A stretch of 6,804 bases of DNA, from the NCBI GenBank assembly GCA_945907055.1, contig CAMDSG010000095.1, positions 1 through 6,804 on the forward strand, written 5' to 3'. Under the pieces are notes generated by a model, which did no database searches, was not told where the DNA came from, and saw only the letters and a list, made by a program, of their open reading frames with translations. Below, piece after piece: positions 1 through 6,278 of this stretch. The stretch is from Bifidobacterium breve. GTDB taxonomy: Bacteria; Actinomycetota; Acidimicrobiia; IMCC26256. Within the stretch, counting starts at the first letter, position 1, and each line of letters opens with the position of its first letter. A program made the position numbers and the translations under genes.

Positions 1-20
1 CGGTCTGTGGTCTAAACCAA

Positions 21-34
21 TCGATATCAATCGA
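21..34. promoter_or_regulatory. Small inverted repeat upstream of the FadD8-like gene
   Basis: The arms TCGAT (21-25) and ATCGA (30-34) are a perfect 5-bp inverted repeat around ATCA. A looser pair, GGTCT (9-13) and AGACC (34-38), surrounds it. The element lies just before the ribosome binding site of the first gene, where an operator or the base of a leader hairpin could sit. The arms are short and the promoter itself may lie outside the window, so this is only a candidate. Confidence 0.2.
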
Positions 35-42
35 GACCAAAT

Positions 43-48
43 GAGGAG
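43..48 (+). promoter_or_regulatory. Ribosome binding site that selects ATG 56
   Basis: GAGGAG lies 7 bases before the ATG at 56. The in-frame ATG at 41 overlaps this motif and has no purine-rich sequence of its own at the right distance. The Shine-Dalgarno therefore favours the start at 56. Confidence 0.7.
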
Positions 49-55
49 CCAATCC

Positions 56-1621
56 ATGCCTGATCCAGCGCTGTACACCCCGACCTTCACCGCCGACTTA
101 ATCGTGAGAGCGCTTGAGCAGAACGCAGACCGCCCGACGGTCTATATCGACGGCCAGGTGCTAACTGGTGCACAGGTGCGCGATGAGATGAGTCGTTTTG
201 TTCAGGCTTACGCGAGCTTTGGGATAGGTGTCGGTACCCCGGTATCGATGCTTGCGCTTAATCGCCCTGAGGTTCTCTACTGCATTGGAGCCAATGGAGT
301 CTCGGGTGCGCGCGGTACGCCGCTGCACCCCCTTGGGTCCGTTGATGATCATGTATACGTCCTCGAGGATGCCGGTATACAAGCGCTGATCTTTGATCCG
401 ATTTTTGCAGAGCGAGCGAAGGCACTGGGAGAGCGTGTGCCCTCGCTGCAGCTCCTCTCTCTCGGCGCATGCGATGTTGGGGAGGACCTAATTGAGCGAG
501 CGATGGGCTTTACTCCGCAGCCGCTAGTTACCCCAGATGTTGACGCTGAGGATCTCGGTGGTCTTGTCTACACCGGAGGTACAACCGGTAAGCCCAAAGG
601 CGTTATGAGCACCTATCGAAGTGGTGCTGCAATGACCGCAATCCAGATGGCCGAATGGGAATGGCCTGAAGAGCTTCGTTTCTTGATCTGCACACCGCTT
701 AGCCACGCGGGCGCTGCATTCTTCATACCGACTCTTCTGCGCGGTGGTTCGCTAGTCGTGATTCCGTACTTCACTCCAGACTCTTTCCTCGAGACTGTGC
801 AGGAGTTCAAGGTCACAGCAACAATGCTTGTACCTACGATGCTTTACACGATTCTCGACAACCCGCGTATTGACGAGTTCGACCTCTCGTCGCTCGAGAC
901 TGTTTATTACGGCGCTGCAGCTGCTTCGCCGACTCGTCTAAAAGAAGCGATTGATAAGTTCGGTCAGATTTTCTTCCAGTTTTATGGACAGGCCGAGTGC
1001 CCAATGACGATCACTGTGTTGCGTAAGGGCGAGCATGACACGAATGACCTCGCTCGACTGGCAACTTGTGGACGACCAGTGCCGTGGGTTGATGTTGCGC
1101 TCCTCGATGAAGAAGGCAACAAGGTGGCTCGCGGTGAGCCCGGGGAGATCTGTGTACGTGGTCCGCTTGTGATGGGTGGTTACTGGAACAAGCCGGAGGA
1201 GACAGCGGCTGCGTTCGAGTTTGGTTGGATGCACACCGGCGATATTGCCCGTGAAGATTCAGAGGGCTTCTACACAATCGTGGATCGCAAGAAGGACATG
1301 ATCATCTCAGGGGGATTCAATGTTTTCCCACGCGAGATTGAAGACGTGCTTGGAACCCACCCGGCTGTTGCACAGAGTGCAGTGATTGGGGTCCCCGATG
1401 AGAAGTGGGGAGAGTCCGTTAAGGCAATCGTGGTGCTTCGCCCTGGACAGAGTGTCGATGCTGATGACCTGATGTCGCTGGTCAAAGAGGCCAAGGGTGC
1501 TCATTACGCGCCCAAATCGGTCGAATTTGTTGTGGAGATTCCGTTAAGCCCTCTTGGCAAGCCAGACAAGAAGGCCCTACGCGCGCAGTATTGGTCTGAT
1601 GCGACGCGTCAGGTCAACTGA
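56..1621 (+). CDS. fadD8: FadD8-like acyl-CoA ligase (AMP-binding, ANL superfamily)
   Basis: A 521-residue cytosolic adenylate-forming ligase that should activate a carboxylic acid to its CoA thioester through an acyl-AMP intermediate. The ANL motifs appear in order: the phosphate loop YTGGTTGKPKGV (about 172-183), FYGQAE (309-314), GWMHTGD (390-396), DRKKDMIISGG (410-420), and a C-terminal PLGKPDKK whose Lys502 is the expected adenylation lysine. The length is normal for a FadD. From memory, the stretches around HPLGS-DDH (90-99), AEWEWP (199-204) and CTPLSHAGAAFF (212-223) are very like mycobacterial FadD8, which also lies near men genes. The gene is followed 28 bases later by the DUF2142 gene and then menB. 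The acid it uses is unknown; o-succinylbenzoate (a MenE role) or another aromatic or fatty acid are possible. Family is near certain, the FadD8 assignment likely, substrate unassigned. Confidence 0.9.
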   Translation: MPDPALYTPTFTADLIVRALEQNADRPTVYIDGQVLTGAQVRDEMSRFVQAYASFGIGVGTPVSMLALNRPEVLYCIGANGVSGARGTPLHPLGSVDDHVYVLEDAGIQALIFDPIFAERAKALGERVPSLQLLSLGACDVGEDLIERAMGFTPQPLVTPDVDAEDLGGLVYTGGTTGKPKGVMSTYRSGAAMTAIQMAEWEWPEELRFLICTPLSHAGAAFFIPTLLRGGSLVVIPYFTPDSFLETVQEFKVTATMLVPTMLYTILDNPRIDEFDLSSLETVYYGAAAASPTRLKEAIDKFGQIFFQFYGQAECPMTITVLRKGEHDTNDLARLATCGRPVPWVDVALLDEEGNKVARGEPGEICVRGPLVMGGYWNKPEETAAAFEFGWMHTGDIAREDSEGFYTIVDRKKDMIISGGFNVFPREIEDVLGTHPAVAQSAVIGVPDEKWGESVKAIVVLRPGQSVDADDLMSLVKEAKGAHYAPKSVEFVVEIPLSPLGKPDKKALRAQYWSDATRQVN

Positions 1622-1637
1622 GCATTTTCAGGGCTAG

Positions 1638-1655
1638 GGTCACACTCTTGTGACC
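1638..1655 (+). promoter_or_regulatory. Hairpin enclosing the DUF2142 start codon
   Basis: GGTCACA (1638-1644) and TGTGACC (1649-1655) are perfect 7-bp inverted arms around the 4-base loop CTCT. The GTG start codon (1650-1652) lies inside the 3' arm, and the weak Shine-Dalgarno AGGG (1636-1639) overlaps the 5' arm. In mRNA this stem would hide the start site. It has no following T-tract, so it is not an intrinsic terminator. Confidence 0.5.
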
Positions 1656-3179
1656 ACTAATCGAGGTACCTCTGCGCTCCGCTCTCGGGCTGTCGCTGCG
1701 CGCAATGGTAAGCGTGAGTGGTGGGTATCCTTCCTCCTCTTCGCTGCACTCGGTGCTGGTTGGGCAATTGCGCTTCCGCTCTTTGGGTCACCGGATGAAC
1801 CAGCGCACACAATTCGCGCAGCCTCGGTGGCGCGTGGAGAGATGATTGGCGAGCGGATACCAGGCAAGGACGGCGGGTGGCGCTCAGTCCATGTGCCCGA
1901 GGTAATGGATAATGCAAACGATGTGGACTGTTATGCATTCCGTCCTGACCTCAGCGCCGCTTGCCTCTCATATGAGGGTAGCGATCGCGAGACCAAGGTA
2001 GATACAACTGCCGGGACGTATTTTCCTCCTTACTACTGGGTAGTTGGGCTCCCGTCTCTTATCAGTCCTCAGGCGGGAGGCGTCTACTTGATGCGTTTAC
2101 TCTCCGCTCTGGTTGCCGCAGCGCTTCTTGCCTGCGCTGTGAGTTCGCTCCGAGGTTTCCCAAATCGGCGCGTTGGCGCAGTTGGGCTAGCGGTTGCAGT
2201 CACTCCGATGGTTCTCTTTGTCAACGGGACAGTAAATCCGAGCAGCCTCGAGATATCTGCAGCAATCGCTGCGTGGTGCTCCGCTCTAGCCATCGCAGCG
2301 ACTCGAGCAGATACACGGATCAACCGAGCAGAGATAGTGCGCCTTGTGGTTGCCTTTAGCGCACTTGGAGTTTCACGTTTGTTCGCCCCAATGTGGATCG
2401 TCGGCATACTTATTGTCGTTGGAATGCTAGGTGGGTGGACCGCTATTCGGAGGATGTCGCGAGATCGACGTATGCAAATAGCGGCTGGAATTATAGGCTT
2501 AGCAACACTTAGTCAAGTTGTTTGGAACGTCATTGTTCGGCCAGTCGATACTGGTACATCGGTTGAGATCTCTCAATATGAGCTAATTCGAAACACGATT
2601 GGTCGCTCTGGATTCTTCTACGACTCAATGATCGGTAATTTTGGTTGGCTGAATGTCAAAGCGCCATACGTCGTGATCCTGATCTGGAGTGCTGCTATCG
2701 GGCTTCTTCTAGCGCTTGGGCTATCTCTACCATCACGGCGCGCTGCGTTTGCGTTGCTAATGACTGCCGCGGCGACCGTGCTGCTTCCTTTAGTGAGCGA
2801 GTATCGAGAGGTTCCGATCATTGGCCCGTTCTGGCAGGGGAGGTACACGCTGCCGCTTGCAGTAGGTGTACCGATCATCGCTGCATGGATAATCGGGGCC
2901 TCGAGTATCGGAGAGCGGCTAGCGCGTAGCCGGTTGCCTCTAATTGTTGGAGCAGCGCTCTTCATTGGTCATTTCTTATCCTTTGCCCAGACTCTTAGGC
3001 GCTTCAGCGTTGGATACAACGGTTCGTTTATGTATTGGCGCACGCCTTCTTGGTCGCCGCCTCTAGGGGCCCTGCCGATAACGCTTGGGTTTGGTCTCGT
3101 GCTTATTATTTGGTACCTATGGGTGCTTGGCCCCTCTCCAGAGGATATTGAGATAGCGGTTGATGCAGCCATTGATTGA
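1650..3179 (+). CDS. DUF2142 family polytopic membrane protein
   Basis: A 509-residue integral membrane protein. After a basic N-terminus (residues 1-23) there is a membrane segment near 24-44. A long, probably extracytoplasmic loop follows, with the DUF2142 signature SPDEPAH (47-53) and cysteines at 94 and 105. About nine or ten further hydrophobic segments lie near 145-165, 175-192, 200-217, 227-262, 277-294, 339-360, 366-383, 398-416, 428-447 and 473-493. NPSSLEI (196-202) and WQGRYTLPL (395-403) also fit the family. DUF2142 proteins are thought to resemble GT-C type membrane glycosyltransferases, but I know of no established reaction. GTG 1650 is the only start available, because an in-frame TAG lies at 1635. 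Gaps of 28 bases from the ligase gene and 33 bases to menB imply co-transcription. A link to menaquinone synthesis is not apparent. Confidence 0.85.
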   Translation: MTTNRGTSALRSRAVAARNGKREWWVSFLLFAALGAGWAIALPLFGSPDEPAHTIRAASVARGEMIGERIPGKDGGWRSVHVPEVMDNANDVDCYAFRPDLSAACLSYEGSDRETKVDTTAGTYFPPYYWVVGLPSLISPQAGGVYLMRLLSALVAAALLACAVSSLRGFPNRRVGAVGLAVAVTPMVLFVNGTVNPSSLEISAAIAAWCSALAIAATRADTRINRAEIVRLVVAFSALGVSRLFAPMWIVGILIVVGMLGGWTAIRRMSRDRRMQIAAGIIGLATLSQVVWNVIVRPVDTGTSVEISQYELIRNTIGRSGFFYDSMIGNFGWLNVKAPYVVILIWSAAIGLLLALGLSLPSRRAAFALLMTAAATVLLPLVSEYREVPIIGPFWQGRYTLPLAVGVPIIAAWIIGASSIGERLARSRLPLIVGAALFIGHFLSFAQTLRRFSVGYNGSFMYWRTPSWSPPLGALPITLGFGLVLIIWYLWVLGPSPEDIEIAVDAAID

Positions 3180-3199
3180 TCGTGATCTACTTGAGAAGC

Positions 3200-3204
3200 A
3201 AAGG
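3200..3204 (+). promoter_or_regulatory. Ribosome binding site of menB
   Basis: AAAGG lies 8 bases before the ATG at 3213. An in-frame GTG at 3204 could instead use GAGAAG (3193-3198), giving three more residues. The ATG is preferred but not proven. Confidence 0.5.
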
Positions 3205-3212
3205 TGTTCGTA

Positions 3213-4112
3213 ATGATCTCTGAAATTTTTGATGAGTCAGCGTGGGATGAGGTTGCGGGTTTCGACCTGGTGGATATCACGTATCACCGCGCAAAGAATC
3301 AGGGAACCGTTCGCGTTGCCTTTAACCGTCCAGAGATTCGAAATGCGTTTCGTCCGTCGACTGTTGATGAGCTTTACCGAGTTCTTGACCACGCCCGCCA
3401 GAGTTCGGATGTCGGGTGCGTATTGCTGACAGGCAACGGGCCATCGCCTAAAGATGGAGGGTGGGCCTTCTGCTCAGGGGGCGACCAGCGAATTCGCGGC
3501 AAGGATGGTTACCGCTATGCCGAGGGTGACACAGCGGCGACGATTGACCCCGCTCGCTCGGGGCGTCTCCACATACTTGAGGTACAGCGCCTTATTCGCT
3601 TCATGCCCAAAGTGGTAATAGCTGTTGTGCCCGGCTGGGCTGCCGGTGGTGGACACAGTCTCCATGTTGTCGCCGATCTAACCATCGCAAGCCGCGAACA
3701 CGCGCGCTTTAAGCAGACCGATGCAGACGTAGCGTCCTTCGATGGAGGCTTTGGCTCCGCTTACCTTGCCCGCCAGGTTGGGCAGAAATTTGCCCGTGAG
3801 ATATTTTTTCTAGGCGATGAGTACTCGGCCGAGGATGCGTATCGAATGGGGATGGTTAACGCAGTGGTTGAGCATGCAGACCTTGAGAAGGTTGCACTCG
3901 AGTGGGGAGCAAAGATCAATGCGAAGAGCCCGACCGCCCAGCGAATGCTGAAGTATTCCTTCAACCTCATCGACGATGGGTTAGTAGGTCAACAGATTTT
4001 TGCGGGGGAGGCGACCCGACTTGCTTACATGACAGATGAAGCAACGGAGGGGCGCGACTCGTTCTTAGAGAAACGTGATCCTGATTGGTCTGAGTACCCC
4101 TGGCACTTCTAG
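3213..4112 (+). CDS. menB: 1,4-dihydroxy-2-naphthoyl-CoA synthase, type II MenB
   Basis: A 299-residue crotonase-fold enzyme that closes the second ring in menaquinone synthesis, converting o-succinylbenzoyl-CoA to 1,4-dihydroxy-2-naphthoyl-CoA in the cytosol. Family signatures run the whole length: NRPEIRNAFRP (38-48), the oxyanion-hole segments CSGGDQRIRG (87-96) and AAGGGHSL (143-150), SFDGGFGSAYLARQVGQKFA (175-194), and the C-terminal KRDPDWSEYPW. Asp170 in the QTDADV motif marks the type II class, in which a carboxylate side chain replaces the bicarbonate used by the E. coli type. Asp170, Ser175 and Tyr272 fall at a constant offset of 15 from the M. tuberculosis catalytic residues Asp185, Ser190 and Tyr287, so the site is intact. 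It appears to be the last gene of the operon and converges on the GGDEF-EAL gene. Confidence 0.97.
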   Translation: MISEIFDESAWDEVAGFDLVDITYHRAKNQGTVRVAFNRPEIRNAFRPSTVDELYRVLDHARQSSDVGCVLLTGNGPSPKDGGWAFCSGGDQRIRGKDGYRYAEGDTAATIDPARSGRLHILEVQRLIRFMPKVVIAVVPGWAAGGGHSLHVVADLTIASREHARFKQTDADVASFDGGFGSAYLARQVGQKFAREIFFLGDEYSAEDAYRMGMVNAVVEHADLEKVALEWGAKINAKSPTAQRMLKYSFNLIDDGLVGQQIFAGEATRLAYMTDEATEGRDSFLEKRDPDWSEYPWHF

Positions 4113-4141
4113 GCCAGCCTTGAACCGCCTCTCAAAGCGAT

Positions 4142-4200
4142 AAGACTGTGCTTAAAGGCTGTCCTCAAAGACTGCGCTCAAAGACTGTCCTCAAAGGCTG
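4142..4200. repeat. 13-bp tandem repeat between convergent genes
   Basis: Four full units and a partial fifth, each close to AAGACTGTCCTCA, start at 4142, 4155, 4168, 4181 and 4194. Units differ mainly at the fourth base (A or G) and in the middle (TG, TC or CG). The array fills most of the gap between the menB stop and the GGDEF-EAL stop and runs into the latter: TCA at 4191-4193 is its TGA read on the minus strand. A separate 8-bp inverted pair, CCAGCCTT (4114-4121) and AAGGCTGG (4194-4201), brackets the array and might form a long-loop stem. No T-tract follows, so I do not call a terminator. Confidence 0.8.
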
Positions 4201-5882
4201 GGGAGAGTTGATAGCGGTGCTGCAGCCCCATATCGGTAACCCTGCAACTCGGTACACCCAAGGTCTTGGGCGATCCACGCCTGCTCGTCAGTCTCAACGC
4301 CCTCCGCTACTACCTCTAGGCGCAGGACTCTTCCAATCTCAGCGACTCCACGCACAATCGCACGGTCTAGAGCATTCGTAGTGAGCCCAGCGGTGAAGGT
4401 TCGATCGATCTTGACTACATCAATTGGGAAGCGTTTGATTGCTGAGAGGCTTGCCCAGCCGGTTCCGTAGTCGTCAAGAGATACCGACATTCCGTGATCG
4501 CGAAGCTGGGTGAGATTGCGCTCAACGAGAGCGACGTCACCCATCAACACACTCTCTGTTACCTCTACTCCTAAGCGGTCCAGAGCAACGCCATGCTCCC
4601 CAACTGCAGCAAGTATCCGTGAGGCACAGTTACGACGCATCAGAGCCTGCCCGGAGAGGTTCATCCAGACTCGAGGCAAGACCTTGACGGAAGTAGCGGC
4701 AAGATCGGCAACGATGAGCTCAAGTACCCGATCCCCTAGGTCGTGGATCAGGCCACTCGACTCTGCTGTAGGGATGAATCCCTCTGGGAGAACCATTCCA
4801 TCCGCGCGTGGCCAGCGAACCAGAGCCTCATAGGAAGCGACCTTTCGTGTCTCCGCAAGCACTATCGGTTGGTAGTGGACAGCAAACTCGTTCTGGCTAA
4901 TTGCTCGATGCATCTCACTCTGCAGGGCTAGGCGATCCGTGGCCTCTGCCACCATGCGCGCGTCGTAGCGAGCAACCACGCCAGGGCCTTGACGCTTCGC
5001 TGCGTACATAGCAACATCGGCATTTCGAAGAAGATCATCTTGGATGCTTGTGCTATTCGCAGTACAGGCAACGCCGATGCTTGCAGTGACGTGTAGTTCA
5101 GTCCCACTGATTGAGAGGGGAGCGCGCAGAGCGGCTTGTATGCGCGCGGCAAGCATCTCTGCTGAATCGAGATCAGTTAACGGGGAGAGCACAACAATCT
5201 CATCGCCACCGAGTCGAGCAACTACGTCGTTGCCTCTAGCGACATTGCGGATCCTCACTGCAACTTCACGTATCAAGTCGTCGCCTGCGCGATGTCCGAG
5301 GCTGTCGTTTACCAACTTAAAGTGGTCGATGTCGATCATCGCTAGAGATACAGGGGACTCCGTAGGGGAGGCGAGTGCGCCAGCGAGATGCTCCTCAAAC
5401 GCAAGTCTGTTTGGGAGGCCTGTAAGTGCATCAGTTCGTGCCTGCGCATGGAGTGCCGCAACTAGACGAATCTGATCACTTGCGTCGCGAGCATTTACGA
5501 GGATGCCGGCAATTGCTGGGTCATCAATGCGGTTCTCAAGACTGCAGTGAACCTCTCGAATTGTTCCGCCGAGACCCCAGAAGGAACCGCTAAAGCGCGT
5601 AGAAGAACTAGGGGTACTTGCAATGCGCTGCCACTCGAGGGCAAAACGTCTCCGGTCTTTGGGGTGAATCCTGAGAGAGATAGGGCGGCTAATTAGGGAC
5701 CCCGATTCAGCTTCAAGCATCTCATCGGCCGCAGGGTCAGATTTGAGAATGCGCCCATCGACCCCAACTACAAGGTGCGCCTCGCCAAGGTGGGCGGAGT
5801 AGTCACGATCAAGATTCGGCGAGAGACTCGGCGGCATAGGGTGGTCTGACTGAGATGAAAAGGCGAGGAGTTGAGGGGGCAT
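4191..5882 (-). CDS. PAS-GGDEF-EAL cyclic-di-GMP turnover protein
   Basis: A 563-residue, apparently soluble protein with no convincing membrane segment. A PAS-like sensor region (about 28-140) precedes a diguanylate cyclase domain (about 141-305) and a c-di-GMP phosphodiesterase domain (about 315-560). The cyclase domain has LTGLPNR (153-159), the metal-site aspartate in MIDIDHFK (Asp184), and GGDEI (225-229), a conservative change from GGDEF. An inhibitory-site RxxD (Arg216 to Asp219) sits exactly five residues before GGDEI. The EAL domain looks catalytically complete: Glu352 of EAL, Asn408, Glu443, Asp470 and Asp471 of the DDYGTG loop, Lys491, Glu527/Glu530 of AEGVE, and Gln547 of QGY. Both activities are therefore plausible. 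The ATG at 5882 follows an AGGGG Shine-Dalgarno and has an in-frame TAG three codons upstream. The gene is divergent from cspA; the signal sensed is unknown. Confidence 0.93.
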   Translation of the reverse strand: MPPQLLAFSSQSDHPMPPSLSPNLDRDYSAHLGEAHLVVGVDGRILKSDPAADEMLEAESGSLISRPISLRIHPKDRRRFALEWQRIASTPSSSTRFSGSFWGLGGTIREVHCSLENRIDDPAIAGILVNARDASDQIRLVAALHAQARTDALTGLPNRLAFEEHLAGALASPTESPVSLAMIDIDHFKLVNDSLGHRAGDDLIREVAVRIRNVARGNDVVARLGGDEIVVLSPLTDLDSAEMLAARIQAALRAPLSISGTELHVTASIGVACTANSTSIQDDLLRNADVAMYAAKRQGPGVVARYDARMVAEATDRLALQSEMHRAISQNEFAVHYQPIVLAETRKVASYEALVRWPRADGMVLPEGFIPTAESSGLIHDLGDRVLELIVADLAATSVKVLPRVWMNLSGQALMRRNCASRILAAVGEHGVALDRLGVEVTESVLMGDVALVERNLTQLRDHGMSVSLDDYGTGWASLSAIKRFPIDVVKIDRTFTAGLTTNALDRAIVRGVAEIGRVLRLEVVAEGVETDEQAWIAQDLGCTELQGYRYGAAAPLSTLPSL

Positions 5883-5912
5883 GAACCCCTATCGGCACCT
5901 CATGTCCCCTTC

Positions 5913-5941
5913 TTGACCACATAGCGTGGGAAATATTTATT
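5913..5941 (+). promoter_or_regulatory. Candidate upstream promoter P1 toward cspA
   Basis: TTGACC (5913-5918) is followed after a 17-base spacer by TTTATT (5936-5941), inside the AT-rich block at 5931-5942. These resemble sigma-70-type -35 (5 of 6) and -10 (4 of 6) boxes. Transcription from here would give cspA a leader of about 330 bases. The AT-rich block could equally serve the divergent GGDEF-EAL gene, for which I saw no convincing promoter. Confidence 0.3.
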
Positions 5942-5945
5942 AGCG

Positions 5946-5965
5946 GTGGAGTGAGGTTCTTGAAG
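5946..5965 (+). repeat. Direct repeat copy 1 in the divergent region
   Basis: A 20-bp element with the core GAGTG-GGTTCTTG; it matches copy 2 (6036-6055) at 17 of 20 positions, exactly 90 bp apart. Copy 1 begins four bases after the candidate P1 -10 box. It may be a protein binding site shared by the two divergent genes. Confidence 0.5.
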
Positions 5966-6020
5966 CGATGTTCCCTGGATCGCTGTCGTCTCCGGGTGGG
6001 TCTATAGGCCCATAAACGAC
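5964..6020 (+). other. Two adjacent hairpins in the divergent region
   Basis: AGCGAT (5964-5969) pairs with ATCGCT (5979-5984) around a 9-base loop. Directly abutting it, GTCGT (5985-5989) pairs with ACGAC (6016-6020) and encloses an inner stem, TGGGTC (5997-6002) with GGCCCA (6007-6012), around a TATA loop. The inner stem has one G-U pair. They would be transcribed only from a promoter upstream of 5964, such as P1. The function is unknown. Confidence 0.35.
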
Positions 6021-6035
6021 GGGCTGAGGCCTCGA

Positions 6036-6055
6036 GTTGAGTGGGGTTCTTGGAG
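6036..6055 (+). repeat. Direct repeat copy 2, next to promoter P2
   Basis: The second copy of the 20-bp element at 5946-5965, with three substitutions. It ends two bases before the -35 box of the better cspA promoter candidate, a usual place for an activator site. No known regulator consensus is recognised. Confidence 0.5.
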
Positions 6056-6057
6056 GC

Positions 6058-6086
6058 TTCACAAAGACTTTTCTTCCCCGTATACC
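6058..6086 (+). promoter_or_regulatory. Candidate main promoter P2 of cspA
   Basis: TTCACA (6058-6063; 5 of 6 to TTGACA) and TATACC (6081-6086; 4 of 6 to TATAAT) are separated by an optimal 17 bases. Transcription would start near 6093, leaving a leader of about 186 bases. A long leader of this order is usual for cold-shock genes. Confidence 0.5.
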
Positions 6087-6092
6087 GCTCGG

Positions 6093-6278
6093 GCCAAATA
6101 TCCGGTAGCCTCTCGGGCAACCGAGGCCCCGATGTGCCCCGGCTCGAGTTAGGGCAAGCCTCCTCGCTGCCGTCGTCGCTACTGCGATGGTTGTGTCGTG
6201 AAGGGTGCGATCTTCCTTCTCGCTACATCCCGTCTCTTGGCCTTCGGGCTAGCAGACGACCAGCAAGGAGCAATAAGG
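6093..6278 (+). promoter_or_regulatory. Structured 5' leader of cspA with possible SD-sequestering helix
   Basis: No gene is apparent here. The predicted leader contains a 6-bp stem closed by a GCAA tetraloop (6111-6126) and a stem with a cUUCGg tetraloop (6238-6251). A long-range helix is also possible. CTCCT (6160-6164) pairs with the Shine-Dalgarno AGGAG (6266-6270), then after one mismatch GCTG (6166-6169) pairs with CAGC (6261-6264). After a two-base bulge, GTCGTC (6172-6177) pairs with GACGAC (6255-6260). That is 15 pairs burying the ribosome binding site. Pairing is read directly from the sequence; formation in the cell and a role in temperature response are inference. Confidence 0.45.
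6265..6270 (+). promoter_or_regulatory. Ribosome binding site of cspA
   Basis: AAGGAG stands 8 bases before the ATG at 6279 and fixes that start. A longer in-frame reading from GTG 6198 would add 27 residues not typical of cold-shock proteins. The motif is the 3' strand of the possible sequestering helix. Confidence 0.8.

Noticed and set aside
41..1621. ATG at 41 as start of the FadD8-like gene
   Set aside because: It overlaps the GAGGAG motif that correctly serves ATG 56, and the five extra residues add nothing typical of the family.
2645..2929. 94-residue frame inside the DUF2142 gene
   Set aside because: It lies entirely within a membrane-protein gene whose own frame shows consistent family motifs; no domain or good ribosome binding site.
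4142..4200. CRISPR array
   Set aside because: The units are 13 bp, directly abutting with no spacers, and no cas genes are present.
4113..4201. Bidirectional intrinsic terminator between menB and the GGDEF-EAL gene
   Set aside because: The only good inverted pair has a loop of over 70 bases and no T-tract on either side; termination here may be Rho-dependent.
5044..5475. 143-residue plus-strand frame antisense to the GGDEF domain
   Set aside because: It is a composition shadow, rich in Ser, Ala and Arg, fully inside a well-supported gene on the other strand.
5809..6120. 103-residue minus-strand frame upstream of the GGDEF-EAL gene
   Set aside because: It overlaps the GGDEF-EAL N-terminus, is rich in arginine and proline as expected from a chance frame, and has no recognisable motif.
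6093..6278. Cyclic-di-GMP (GEMM) or ZTP riboswitch ahead of cspA
   Set aside because: The GCAA-loop stem and GGGCAA strings are suggestive next to a c-di-GMP gene, but the conserved core sequences of those riboswitch classes are absent.
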